64,000 nucleotides of DNA from an uncultured Flavobacteriia bacterium (GTDB taxonomy: Bacteria; Bacteroidota; Bacteroidia; Flavobacteriales_D; Crocinitomicaceae). The notes below the pieces were generated by a model, which worked only from the letters and a program-made list of their open reading frames with translations, was not told the origin of the DNA and did not search any database. The first letter of the stretch is position 1, and the number at the start of each line of letters is the position of its first letter. Both the position numbers and the translations under genes were made by a program. The stretch is from contig CALJTX010000012.1 in assembly GCA_937975705.1 (NCBI GenBank), positions 62,001 through 126,000 on the forward strand, written 5' to 3'. Positions 15,476 through 24,523 of the stretch are shown in pieces.

Positions 15476-16488
15476 TGCACGCCAAGTGGTTTTTCTCAGA
15501 CAAAGACGAAGCGCTCACCCAAAATGCACTGCGCTTTTTAGAAAATTGGAACACCAATTCTGCTTTTCAGATCAAAAGTTCGGGCACAACAGGCCTGCCG
15601 CAGTTTCATACCTTCAACAAAACACAACTCACGCATTCAGCACAAGCCAGCATTGCTGCGTTGGGGCTAAATAAAGACACGCGTGCACTCCTTTGCCTTC
15701 CTCTTTCTAGTGTGGGAGGCCTCATGCTATTGACGCGTTCGTTGGTTGGTGATTTTGAGTTGCAAATCCAATTGCCTAGCGCCAGACCCTTGCAAAACGT
15801 GCGTCAACCTATCGATTTTATTGCATTGGTTCCCACACAATTGCAGCAGAGTCTTGCACACGACCTCGATCAACTCAAGCAAATTGATCAAATTTTAGTG
15901 GGTGGTGGCCAAATGAGTCCCGAACTAATTGCCGCTTGCCATAGTGCCCAACTTCAGGTATGGCACAGCTACGGCATGACCGAAACACTTTCGCATGTTG
16001 CCTTGCGCAAAGTAAGCCCTCTTGAAGAACCATTTTTCAAGGCCTTGCCGGGCGTACAATTTTCGAGCACAAACGACTGTTTGGTGATTCATTATCCGCA
16101 ATTGCAACAAGCACCTATCGTGACCAAAGATTTAGTTGAACTCCATGACTCCAACTCCTTTACCTGGCTAGGGCGTGCAGATAACGCCATCAATACAGGA
16201 GGTTTTAAGGTGCTACCGGAAATTTTAGAACAACAACTCGAAAAGTATATGCGTCCCGCTTTTTTCATCAGTGCCTTACCAGATGAAAAGTGGGGGCAAA
16301 TCGTTACAATTGTACTTGAAGGAAGTGAGGCGCCCGTTTTTCCCGACTTTCAACAATTAGGCTTCAAACCTGCTGAGATTCCTAAAAAATATGCTTTGGT
16401 GCCGCATTTTGAGCGCACTGAAACACAAAAAATCAAGCGCACAGAAATACTACAAACGCTCACACATGCAGACTGGAGACCCTTATAA
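15475..16488 (+). CDS. menE: O-succinylbenzoate-CoA ligase-like AMP-binding enzyme
   Basis: MenE activates o-succinylbenzoate with ATP and CoA in menaquinone synthesis. The 337-residue product has the short length usual for Bacteroidota MenE. It carries the phosphate loop SSGTTGLPQF at ~38 (where Lys of the usual PK is replaced by Gln), YGMTETLSHVALR at ~164, GRADNAINTGGFKV at ~233, and the C-terminal catalytic lysine region ETQKIKRTEI. It begins inside the dnaX stop codon and its end overlaps the J-protein gene by 23 nt. The other men genes are not in the window, so the substrate is inferred from family resemblance. Confidence 0.85.
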   Translation: MHAKWFFSDKDEALTQNALRFLENWNTNSAFQIKSSGTTGLPQFHTFNKTQLTHSAQASIAALGLNKDTRALLCLPLSSVGGLMLLTRSLVGDFELQIQLPSARPLQNVRQPIDFIALVPTQLQQSLAHDLDQLKQIDQILVGGGQMSPELIAACHSAQLQVWHSYGMTETLSHVALRKVSPLEEPFFKALPGVQFSSTNDCLVIHYPQLQQAPIVTKDLVELHDSNSFTWLGRADNAINTGGFKVLPEILEQQLEKYMRPAFFISALPDEKWGQIVTIVLEGSEAPVFPDFQQLGFKPAEIPKKYALVPHFERTETQKIKRTEILQTLTHADWRPL

Positions 16489-17332
16489 AACGCTCGGCTT
16501 AAAGGCAGGTGCAAGTGCGGACGAAATCCGACACGCTTATCGCAAGTTGGTCAAAAAATACCATCCAGACCGCAATCCTGCGCCGTCAGCAGCCGCACAA
16601 TTTATAGCGATCCAAAATGCCTACGAGCAACTGACCAGTGGCCAAACAACAGCCGACCCCAGTGCCGTAGAGCAAAAATACAAGGAGCGGCAAGCACAAT
16701 ACGACCAAGACCTCGAAGCCTACAAACAACAACGCGCAGCTACACGAGAAAAATTACGGCAACAAAAAGAAAGAGAAGAAGCCTACAAAATAGCCTATTT
16801 GCAGCAGTTGAAAAGCGGAAAAATCGGGTTGTGGCATCGGGCTGTCGCCGGATTTGGCGCTTTGTTATTTCTTGTACTCTGGATCGATTTTTTCTTACCT
16901 GCGCAACAGCAAGCGATCAGCGCTCAGGCATATGGAATTCACACCTACAGCAGTGTTGACGGTCATTTGGTGCAGTTGTTCAAAAGTGCAGACGGGCGCG
17001 CATTTTGGGTAGCTGATTACATCAGTCAAAACCTTCCTAAGGCGCAAAAATTGCACAGCATAGAAACACCATGGTTGCATCAAGTCAAGGCACTTACTTT
17101 TCACGAAGGGCTTTACGAACATGTTGTACCGATTCATTTTAGTTTTTATTGGGCCCAAATTTGGATCAGTTTGCTTTTACTCATTCCACTTCTTTCTTGG
17201 TATTTTGCGAGCGCAGACATTATTTTTGTGGCCGGATCCTTTGTTTCGAGGTATGCTATTGCTGCATTTATGCTGTGGTTTTTACTTTCAGAAAATCGTT
17301 TTATTCACTTACTAAGTTTGGGTCAGTTATGA
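16466..17332 (+). CDS. Membrane-anchored J-domain protein
   Basis: The 288-residue protein starts at ATG 16466, inside the end of menE, with an N-terminal J domain (residues 5-68) containing HPD at 33-35. J domains stimulate the ATPase of DnaK. A charged coiled-coil region rich in Gln, Lys and Glu follows (70-125), and then hydrophobic segments near 135-155, 225-250 and 255-280. It lacks the Gly/Phe and zinc-finger parts of true DnaJ, so it is a specialised co-chaperone facing the cytoplasm, not DnaJ itself. It overlaps the nth start by 4 nt. Confidence 0.85.
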   Translation: MQTGDPYKTLGLKAGASADEIRHAYRKLVKKYHPDRNPAPSAAAQFIAIQNAYEQLTSGQTTADPSAVEQKYKERQAQYDQDLEAYKQQRAATREKLRQQKEREEAYKIAYLQQLKSGKIGLWHRAVAGFGALLFLVLWIDFFLPAQQQAISAQAYGIHTYSSVDGHLVQLFKSADGRAFWVADYISQNLPKAQKLHSIETPWLHQVKALTFHEGLYEHVVPIHFSFYWAQIWISLLLLIPLLSWYFASADIIFVAGSFVSRYAIAAFMLWFLLSENRFIHLLSLGQL

Positions 17333-17976
17333 GTACTAAAAAAGAAAAAGCACAATATATCATCGAGACACTCGAAGCGCTTTATCCCGAGACGCCCATT
17401 CCGCTCGACCACAAAGACCCCTACACCCTACTTATAGCTGTTTTGCTCTCAGCGCAATGTACAGACGCACGCGTCAATACCGTAACCCCAAGTTTATTTG
17501 CGCTCGCCGACAATCCGTTTGACATGGCGCTACAACCCGTAGAAAAAATTCAGCAAATTATTCGGCCCTGTGGTTTATCCCCGAAAAAAGCCGCCGCAAT
17601 TGCTACCTTATCAAAAATTTTAGTTGACCAATATGCTGGCGAAGTTCCGCAAAGCTATGAAGCATTAGAGGCCCTGCCTGGCGTCGGACACAAAACCGCT
17701 TCGGTTGTGATGTCTCAGGCTTTTGGATTTCCTGCCTTCCCGGTAGATACGCACATCCATCGCTTGCTCACGCGCTGGGGGATGACGAGCGGGAAAAATG
17801 TAGAACAAACCGAGCGCGATGCAAAAAAATGGTTCCCGGAAGCCACCTGGAACAAACTACATTTGCAAATTATTTTTTATGGGAGAGCATACTCCCCGGC
17901 ACGTTCTCCAAAACTGGAAAAAGATTTCATTACCAAGCAAATTGGAACCGCCAAAGCCCTCAAAGAACTTTGTTGA
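17329..17976 (+). CDS. nth: Endonuclease III-type DNA glycosylase, without the Fe-S cluster cysteines
   Basis: Nth removes oxidised pyrimidines and nicks the abasic site in base excision repair. The 215-residue protein starts at ATG 17329 (MSTKKEKAQYIIETLEALYP). It has the helix-hairpin-helix LEALPGVGHKTASVV with the Schiff-base lysine K122, and the catalytic aspartate D140 in FPVDTHIHRL. The C-terminus (GRAYSPARSPKLEKDF) lacks the four-cysteine 4Fe-4S loop of the E. coli enzyme; only one cysteine, the last residue, is present. The active site is complete, so it should still function. It overlaps the J-protein gene by 4 nt. Confidence 0.93.
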   Translation: MSTKKEKAQYIIETLEALYPETPIPLDHKDPYTLLIAVLLSAQCTDARVNTVTPSLFALADNPFDMALQPVEKIQQIIRPCGLSPKKAAAIATLSKILVDQYAGEVPQSYEALEALPGVGHKTASVVMSQAFGFPAFPVDTHIHRLLTRWGMTSGKNVEQTERDAKKWFPEATWNKLHLQIIFYGRAYSPARSPKLEKDFITKQIGTAKALKELC

Positions 17977-18059
17977 TTTCAACAATTGTTCATAACCAAC
18001 CTTTACAACTTTTTTATAACTAAGCACGTGAAGATTTTCGCTTTGAAGTAGCCTTTAGC

Positions 18060-18067
18060 TATATTTG
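18060..18067 (+). promoter_or_regulatory. -7 box placed for a leaderless dnaB transcript
   Basis: TATATTTG is followed by TTCA and then ATG 18072, a 4-nt gap. Confidence 0.6.
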
Positions 18068-18071
18068 TTCA

Positions 18072-19622
18072 ATGGACGCACCTGACAACAATCGAAAACC
18101 TATTGCACGCATCAAAACCCAAGCCCAGCCTTTTGCTGAATTGGGTAGAATACCACCTCAAGCAATTGATATTGAACAAGTTGTGCTTGGTGCCATGATG
18201 CTCGAAAGTAGGGCCATCAACGACACCATCGATATCCTTTCCGAAAAGACATTTTACGATGTGCGTCACCAATATATTTTCAAATCCATTCGCGCACTTT
18301 TTGCAGCCACGAATCCCATCGACTTGGTCACCGTTACTTCTCAGCTCCAAAAAAGCGGAGAACTCGAACTCGCCGGGGGCGCATCTTACATCAGTTCACT
18401 CACCACACGCGTAGCGAGTGCAGCGCACGTTCAGCACCATGCGCGCATCTTGGCAGAAAAATTTATCAAACGAGAGCTCATCAATGTCAGTTCGAAAATT
18501 ATCCGCGATGCCTACGACGACACCCGCGATGTTTTTGATTTGCTTAACGACGCCGAGTCAGACCTCTTCAGCATTGCTGAAAACAACATGTCTAAGCAAG
18601 TGGGCTCGATGTCTTATATCGTTCAGGAAGCGATCCACGAAATCGAACTCGCCTCTAAAAATACAGACGGCGTTTCTGGTATCCCAACAGGTTTTCACGA
18701 CCTCGATAAAGTCACTTCTGGTTGGCAGCGCTCCGACATGATTGTACTGGCTGCCCGCCCAGGTATGGGTAAAACGGCTTTTGTACTTTCCATGGCCCGC
18801 AACACCGCTGTCGATTACGGAAAAGGCGTAGCGGTCTTCTCACTCGAGATGTCATCGGTACAGCTCGTGAAGCGTCTGATTGCCTCTGAATCTCGCATTT
18901 CTGCTGAAAAACTCAGAAAAGGAGACCTCAAAGAACACGAGTTCCAACAACTACACACCCGCATTGGCAAGTTGGCCGAAGCACCCATTTTTATCGACGA
19001 CACACCCGGTATCAACATCTTTGACTTTAGGGCAAAATGTCGCAGGCTAAAAGCCCAGCACAACATTGACCTCATCATCATTGACTACCTTCAATTGATG
19101 AGCGCCAAAGATTCTAAAAGTGGCGGTAACCGCGAACAAGAAATCTCCACGATTTCGCGTTCGATCAAAGAAATCGCCAAAGAACTCAACGTGCCTATTA
19201 TTGCGCTTTCACAGCTGAGCCGTTCGGTCGAGACGCGCGGCGGTGACAAGCGCCCTATGCTCTCCGACTTACGTGAATCAGGTGCTATTGAGCAAGATGC
19301 CGATATCGTATCGTTCATCTATCGACCTGAATACTACGACCTCACTCAAGATGCAGATGGCAACTCCACCCTCGGCATCGGTGAAATCATCATCGCCAAA
19401 CACCGAAATGGCGCGCTCAAAAACGTAAGACTGCGCTTTGTTCCGGAATTTGCCCGTTTTGAAAACCTCGATGAAGTAGAAGCCCTAGACCTTTCTGGCA
19501 CCACCAATTCCGGACTCAATCAATTTAACCAAGAATTCTCCACCTATACCATTAAGAGTAAAATGGACGATAGCAATGAAGATATTTTCAGTAAAGACAA
19601 CAATGACGAAGATCCCTTCTAA
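18072..19622 (+). CDS. dnaB: Replicative DNA helicase
   Basis: DnaB is the hexameric helicase that unwinds the chromosome at the fork. The 516-residue protein has the DnaB N-terminal domain (GRIPPQAIDIEQVVLGAMMLE, VRHQYIFKSIRALF), a linker, and the RecA-like domain with GIPTGFHDLDKVTSGWQ, Walker A ARPGMGKTAF at ~226, Walker B LIIIDYLQLM and the arginine-finger region (DLRESGAIEQDADIV). Length and motifs are normal, with no intein. A leaderless-type promoter precedes it. The following secreted-protein gene begins inside its last codons. It shares the region with dnaX, although the two are separately transcribed. Confidence 0.98.
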   Translation: MDAPDNNRKPIARIKTQAQPFAELGRIPPQAIDIEQVVLGAMMLESRAINDTIDILSEKTFYDVRHQYIFKSIRALFAATNPIDLVTVTSQLQKSGELELAGGASYISSLTTRVASAAHVQHHARILAEKFIKRELINVSSKIIRDAYDDTRDVFDLLNDAESDLFSIAENNMSKQVGSMSYIVQEAIHEIELASKNTDGVSGIPTGFHDLDKVTSGWQRSDMIVLAARPGMGKTAFVLSMARNTAVDYGKGVAVFSLEMSSVQLVKRLIASESRISAEKLRKGDLKEHEFQQLHTRIGKLAEAPIFIDDTPGINIFDFRAKCRRLKAQHNIDLIIIDYLQLMSAKDSKSGGNREQEISTISRSIKEIAKELNVPIIALSQLSRSVETRGGDKRPMLSDLRESGAIEQDADIVSFIYRPEYYDLTQDADGNSTLGIGEIIIAKHRNGALKNVRLRFVPEFARFENLDEVEALDLSGTTNSGLNQFNQEFSTYTIKSKMDDSNEDIFSKDNNDEDPF

Positions 19623-20880
19623 ACCCATCCTCTTTTTTTTAAGCCTCCTTTTCAGTTTCCAAGCCTGGAGCTCCCAGATTCTCGTTCCGATGGACGAAGC
19701 ACAACGCGACCACCTCAAAGCCTATGGCTTGGCCTACTGGACACTCGAGAATCAAATTACCATTGACTGGCTGCTCAATTACAGAGGCGGCAGTTTTTTA
19801 ATTCCGCACCTCCAACGCATAGAAGAAGAATTGCTCTTGCGCAATATCAGCTATCAAGTACTCGCCGACGGGCAGGTCAATAAAATCAAGAGTGAAATTG
19901 CCGATCCAGAAGTCAATATGGAAGTTGTGCAATTAGAAAAAGCGCCCAAAATTGCGGTTTACACCCCACCCAACAAACTCCCCTGGGACGACGCCGTGAC
20001 ACTCGTCTTGACCTACGCAGAAATCAAATACGACAAAATCTACGACTCCGCTATTGTCAATGGCATCCTGCCCAAATACGACTGGCTGCACCTGCACCAC
20101 GAAGATTTCACCGGTCAGTATGGCAAATTCTATAGCTCAGCACGCATGCAAAGCTGGTACCAACAAGAGGTGCAGCGCTCTGAAGCTGCGGCCGCCAAAC
20201 TCGGCTTTGAATCCACAGCAGCACTCAAAAGAGCTGTAGCCCTCAACATTCGCAATTTTGTAATCGGTGGCGGCTTTTTATTCACGATGTGCTCGGGAAC
20301 CGATTCTTTTGATATCGCATTGGCCGCACAAGGTGTCGATATCCAAGAAGCCATCTTTGACGGCAGCCCCTCAGACCCACGGGCCCAAGAAAAACTTGAC
20401 TTCAACCAAACCTTTGCCTTTCAAGATTTTCATATCATCAAGGATCCTATGATCTATGAATACAGCGACATCGATGGCACCGATTTACGCACCCAACGCC
20501 AAATCACCGAGAAATCTGATCAGTTTACACTTTTTGATTTTTCGGCCAAGTGGGATATCGTACCCACTATGCTCACGCAATGTCATGTCGATGTCATCAA
20601 CGGATTTATGGGGCAAACAACTGATTTCCACAAAGAATTTATCAAGCCAAGTGTCCTCGTATTGGGAGAAAACAAAGCGGCCAATACAGCAAAATATGTG
20701 CACGGCTCCTTCGGACAAGGCACCTGGACTTTTTATGGTGGACACGACCCCGAAGACTACCAACACCTTGTCGGCGACCCGCCTACCGACCTCAATTTGC
20801 ACCCGAACTCTCCGGGTTACCGCCTGATTCTCAACAACATTCTCTTTCCTGCTGCTAAAAAGCAAAAACGCAAGACATAG
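19603..20880 (+). CDS. Exported protein of the family often named asparagine synthetase B; function uncertain
   Basis: The 425-residue protein starts best at ATG 19603 (MTKIPSKPILFFLSLLFSFQAWSSQ), giving a clear signal peptide and a 20-nt overlap with dnaB. Related Bacteroidota proteins carry the name asparagine synthetase B, but I see neither the N-terminal Cys of an Ntn glutaminase nor the SGGLDS pyrophosphatase loop, and an exported ATP-dependent synthetase makes little sense. Visible blocks are QILVPMDEAQRDHLKAYG, LLNYRGGSFL, GGGFLFTMCSGTDSFDIAL and a late YGGHDPEDYQHLVGD. The Cys in MCSGTDS and the His in GGHDPED recall a class I glutamine amidotransferase-like (ThuA/peptidase) fold. It is likely a periplasmic hydrolase or binding protein. 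Confidence 0.65.
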   Translation: MTKIPSKPILFFLSLLFSFQAWSSQILVPMDEAQRDHLKAYGLAYWTLENQITIDWLLNYRGGSFLIPHLQRIEEELLLRNISYQVLADGQVNKIKSEIADPEVNMEVVQLEKAPKIAVYTPPNKLPWDDAVTLVLTYAEIKYDKIYDSAIVNGILPKYDWLHLHHEDFTGQYGKFYSSARMQSWYQQEVQRSEAAAAKLGFESTAALKRAVALNIRNFVIGGGFLFTMCSGTDSFDIALAAQGVDIQEAIFDGSPSDPRAQEKLDFNQTFAFQDFHIIKDPMIYEYSDIDGTDLRTQRQITEKSDQFTLFDFSAKWDIVPTMLTQCHVDVINGFMGQTTDFHKEFIKPSVLVLGENKAANTAKYVHGSFGQGTWTFYGGHDPEDYQHLVGDPPTDLNLHPNSPGYRLILNNILFPAAKKQKRKT

Positions 20881-20988
20881 TTTTTCGAAAGAAGCGTTCG
20901 TTTTCGCATTTTTTTACTTAAACTTGCATCGAATTTCCAATCGCCCATTTCAGGGCTAGCTTCAAATTTAGCTTTTAACATACCATTG

Positions 20989-22629
20989 ATGGATTTAAAA
21001 ACCTTAGAGAGTAAAAAAATCTCGGACCTACGCGTCATTGCACAAAGCCTTGGCATAGAAGCCGGCAGTCTGAAGAAAAATGAACTCATTAGTGCTATTT
21101 CGGGTAAAACCGAAGTCAGTGCTCCTGTTCAAGCTGCTGCGCCCACAAACACAGACGCTACCAATGCAGCCGAACCTGCACAAGTGCGCAAACGCGGACG
21201 CAAGCCCAAAGTAGCAGAAGTAACGGAGGTCAAGCAAGAAAATACGCCTGAAGCACAAGAACCAAAGGAAGAAAAAGTGTCGGAAGCACAAAAACCAACA
21301 GAGCAACGCCCGCGTCATCCGCAACAGCAACAGCGCTTCGAGAACCGCAACCAGCGTCCAGAGCAGCAAAGGAATCAAGACCAACAAAGAAATCAGGATC
21401 CCAACAGACCCCAAGATCCAAATAGAAATCAAGATCAGCACAAACCCCAGCACAAACAGCCTCAAGCGCCAGAAGTTGCTGAGGAGGTGCTCAAAGAAGA
21501 ACATTTTGACCTCGTAGGTATTGTTTCAGCCGAGGGGGTCTTAGAAGTGATCCAAGATGGCTACGGCTTCTTGCGTTCTTCTGACTACAACTACCTGCCG
21601 TCACCAGACGACATCTACGTTTCACAAAACCAAATCAAACTTTTCGGACTCAAAACCGGAGACACCGTTAAAGGTACCATTCGCCCGCCAAGAGAAGGAG
21701 AAAAATTCTTCCCGCTTGTGAAGGTAGAATCCATTAATGGCCGCGACCCGTCTTACATCCGCGATCGCGTTCCGTTTCAATACCTCACGCCACTTTTCCC
21801 ATCGGAAAAATTCAAGCTCACAGGTCACGCACAAGAAACGCTTTCTACACGCGTCATGGACCTCTTTGCTCCTATTGGCAAAGGCCAGCGCGGCATGATC
21901 GTGGCACAGCCTAAAACGGGTAAAACCATGTTGCTCAAAGACGTCGCTAACGCCATTGCAGCAAATCACCCAGAAACTTACCTCATCGTTTTGCTCATTG
22001 ACGAGCGTCCTGAAGAGGTTACAGATATGGCACGTTCCGTAAAAGCGGAAGTCATTGCCTCTACTTTTGATGAACCTGCTGACCGCCACGTAAAGGTGGC
22101 CAACATGGTCCTCGAAAAAGCAAAACGCATGGTAGAATGCGGACACGATGTCTGTATTCTACTCGATTCAATTACGCGTTTGGCGCGCGCTTACAATACC
22201 GTATCACCAGCATCAGGAAAAGTGCTTTCTGGCGGTGTAGATGCCAATGCGCTCCACAAACCAAAAAGATTCTTTGGTTCGGCTCGTAAAATTGAAAACG
22301 GGGGTTCACTCTCCATACTTGCTACCGCACTTACAGAAACAGGTTCTAAAATGGATGAAGTCATTTTTGAAGAGTTCAAAGGAACCGGCAACATGGAACT
22401 GCAACTCGACAGAAAAATTTCCAATCGCCGTATTTACCCAGCGATCGACATTACCGCTTCTGGAACGCGCCGCGAAGATTTACTCGTGGGCAAAGATGTC
22501 TTACAGCGCGTATGGCTCTTGCGCAAGTTTATTGCCGACATGAACCCTGTTGAAGCGATGGAATTCATGAAATCACACATGGAAAACACACTTTCCAACG
22601 AAGAATTTTTGGTCTCAATGAATAGCTAA
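20989..22629 (+). CDS. rho: Transcription termination factor Rho with long disordered N-terminal insert
   Basis: Rho is the hexameric RNA helicase that ends transcription. The 546-residue protein starts at ATG 20989 (MDLKTLESKKISDLRVIAQS), with the Rho-N helical domain at 1-40. Residues ~45-168 are an insert rich in Gln, Asn, Pro, Arg, Glu and Lys with near-repeats RNQD and DPNR. The cold-shock RNA-binding domain follows (GFLRSSDYNYLPSPDDIYVS), then the ATPase with Walker A AQPKTGKTMLL near 306, LLIDERPEEVTDM and DSITRLARAYN. The core is complete. Such inserts are known in Bacteroidota Rho, where they can promote phase separation. The stop overlaps the next start by 1 nt (TAATG). Confidence 0.97.
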   Translation: MDLKTLESKKISDLRVIAQSLGIEAGSLKKNELISAISGKTEVSAPVQAAAPTNTDATNAAEPAQVRKRGRKPKVAEVTEVKQENTPEAQEPKEEKVSEAQKPTEQRPRHPQQQQRFENRNQRPEQQRNQDQQRNQDPNRPQDPNRNQDQHKPQHKQPQAPEVAEEVLKEEHFDLVGIVSAEGVLEVIQDGYGFLRSSDYNYLPSPDDIYVSQNQIKLFGLKTGDTVKGTIRPPREGEKFFPLVKVESINGRDPSYIRDRVPFQYLTPLFPSEKFKLTGHAQETLSTRVMDLFAPIGKGQRGMIVAQPKTGKTMLLKDVANAIAANHPETYLIVLLIDERPEEVTDMARSVKAEVIASTFDEPADRHVKVANMVLEKAKRMVECGHDVCILLDSITRLARAYNTVSPASGKVLSGGVDANALHKPKRFFGSARKIENGGSLSILATALTETGSKMDEVIFEEFKGTGNMELQLDRKISNRRIYPAIDITASGTRREDLLVGKDVLQRVWLLRKFIADMNPVEAMEFMKSHMENTLSNEEFLVSMNS

Positions 22630-23171
22630 TGAAAAAGGGTTGGCTTTACGGTTTGGTATTCGGTAGCATTTGGATTGTCTTCAAAATGCTGGCCTTTGCG
22701 CTTGCATTTCAACTCGATCAAATTCAGCTTTTTGTCTTGCTCAATATGGCTTTGCTAACTGCAGCTATTGCCCTATTCATGTACCGCAAAAAAAGATCCG
22801 ATACCCAAGAAAGCAATATTTTAACAGATATCAAAGCAGGCTTGAGTGTGGGCCTGCCCTACACCTTAGTGGTAAGTTTTTTCTTGTTCTTTTACTACCA
22901 AGATATCTACCCGGAGTTCAACCAAAAGAAAAGAGCCGCTTATGAAGCGCGCATGGACAGCCCCTCTGAAATTGCAGCGATTCGCAAAGCAAATAGTGCG
23001 CTAGAAAACAAAAGCGATATAGAAATTGTAGAAATGGCGCGCAAAAACACCGCCATGATGTACGATCCGCAATTTACGCTAAGCGTGAGTTTGTTGGCAC
23101 TTTTGGTATATAGTACCTTAAATAGCTTGCTCATTGCGGTCATATACCGCAGAGTTGTCTTTAGAGACTAG
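22629..23171 (+). CDS. DUF4199-like membrane protein
   Basis: The 180-residue protein has four hydrophobic segments (residues ~5-28, 33-51, 76-95, 148-172) with a long loop between the third and fourth (DIYPEFNQKKRAAYEARMDSP). This layout, with an ALENKSDIEIVEMARKNTA-like helix before the last membrane segment, fits the DUF4199 family of Bacteroidota; its function is unknown. ATG 22629 lies in the rho stop codon, so the two are co-transcribed and probably translationally coupled. Its 3' end overlaps the convergent mpl gene by 11 nt. Confidence 0.75.
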   Translation: MKKGWLYGLVFGSIWIVFKMLAFALAFQLDQIQLFVLLNMALLTAAIALFMYRKKRSDTQESNILTDIKAGLSVGLPYTLVVSFFLFFYYQDIYPEFNQKKRAAYEARMDSPSEIAAIRKANSALENKSDIEIVEMARKNTAMMYDPQFTLSVSLLALLVYSTLNSLLIAVIYRRVVFRD

Positions 23172-24519
23172 CGCTCAACTGCGCACCGAGCGCATCGTAA
23201 TCAATACCGTCAAAATTTCCACTGGACATCATGAGCAGTACTTTATTGTGCCAATCTTGGCTGGTAATAAAATCCAAAACCGCTTGGGTTTCTGTACAAA
23301 TTTGAACCCCTCCTCCAAACCCGGCCTGCACTTCAAGCGCAGCTAAAGCAGGAAGTTTTTTGTGTGCTACAACTTCAGGACTGAAATAAACCAAAGCTTG
23401 GTCTGCAGCTGCCATTGCGCCATTGTATTGCGGTAAGAACGCCTTTTGTAAAGAGCTGAAAGTATGGAGCTCCATGCAAGCAATCACTTCTCTATCCGGA
23501 TATTGCTGCTTGACAGCAGAGGTGGTCGCTTTGAGCTTTGAAGGTGAATGCGCAAAATCTTTGTACAGCACAAAGCTGTCTTTTTCGATTACTTTTTGAA
23601 GTCTTTTGCCAGCGCCAGTGAAATCTGCCATGGCGCTCAAAAAATCGGTGGCTGCAATTCCCATTTGCCCCGCAACATACATGGCACCCATCAAATTTTG
23701 AAGATTGTGCGCTCCAAATACTTGTAAGGGATATGTTTGACCTTCAAAATGCAGTAAAGTTCCGCTGGCAGTTGGTTGAAAATCAGGCGTACCATAAGGT
23801 ACTAATGTGAGGTTCGGCGACGCAAGCGCGAGTTGTTTTATTTCAGGATCTTCTTGGTTATAGACCAAAGCACCGTTGGGTTCGATGAGCGAAATAAAGG
23901 TTGCGAATTGTTCTACGTAGTTTTCAAAGGTGGGAAAAACATTGATGTGATCCCAGGCGATACCTGAAAGTAGAGCAATATGTGGCTTATAGAGATGGAA
24001 TTTGGGGCGGCGGTCAATTGGAGAACTCAGGTATTCGTCGCCCTCGAGAATCATGAATTTAGCTTCTTTGGTGAGTTTCACCATGCAATCATACCCCTCT
24101 AATTGGGCGCCAACCATGTAATCGACATCTATTTGCAATTTGGCTACGGCGTGTAGCAACATAGAGGTGATGGTCGTTTTGCCGTGGCTCCCACCAATCA
24201 CAACTCTTATTTGCTCCTTGCTCTGTTCGTAGAGGTATTCTGGATAGCTGTATACGGGCAGCTTCATTTCTTTGGCTGCCAATAACTCGGGGTTGTCTGC
24301 ACGGGCGTGCATACCTAAAATGACAGCCGTAAGCCCAGCGTGAATGCGCGATGCATCCCAACCGAGTTGTACAGGAAGAATTCCTTGTTTTTCAAGGCGG
24401 GTACGCGACGGTTCAAAAATTTCGTCGTCTGAGCCTGTTACCTCAAATCCTTTTCTTGAAAGTGCAATGGCGAGATTGTGCATTGCGCTGCCACCAATGG
24501 CAATAAAATGTACTTGCAT
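23161..24519 (-). CDS. mpl: UDP-N-acetylmuramate tripeptide ligase (Mpl-type Mur ligase)
   Basis: Mpl joins recycled L-Ala-gamma-D-Glu-meso-DAP tripeptide to UDP-MurNAc, saving new synthesis of stem peptides. The 452-residue product has the Mur-ligase N-terminal domain (VHFIAIGGSAMHNLAIALSRKGFEVTGSD), the ATP loop VVIGGSHGKTTITSM near 110, LEGDEYLSSPIDRRPKFH, and the SGIAWDHINVFPT block that separates Mpl from MurC. It lies 4 nt after the stop of the large exported coiled-coil gene, probably one transcript. MurQ, encoded at 4356-5183, supports a recycling pathway in this organism. The alternative, MurC, is less likely given these motifs. Confidence 0.9.
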   Translation of the reverse strand: MQVHFIAIGGSAMHNLAIALSRKGFEVTGSDDEIFEPSRTRLEKQGILPVQLGWDASRIHAGLTAVILGMHARADNPELLAAKEMKLPVYSYPEYLYEQSKEQIRVVIGGSHGKTTITSMLLHAVAKLQIDVDYMVGAQLEGYDCMVKLTKEAKFMILEGDEYLSSPIDRRPKFHLYKPHIALLSGIAWDHINVFPTFENYVEQFATFISLIEPNGALVYNQEDPEIKQLALASPNLTLVPYGTPDFQPTASGTLLHFEGQTYPLQVFGAHNLQNLMGAMYVAGQMGIAATDFLSAMADFTGAGKRLQKVIEKDSFVLYKDFAHSPSKLKATTSAVKQQYPDREVIACMELHTFSSLQKAFLPQYNGAMAAADQALVYFSPEVVAHKKLPALAALEVQAGFGGGVQICTETQAVLDFITSQDWHNKVLLMMSSGNFDGIDYDALGAQLSASL

Positions 24520-24523
24520 AAAC

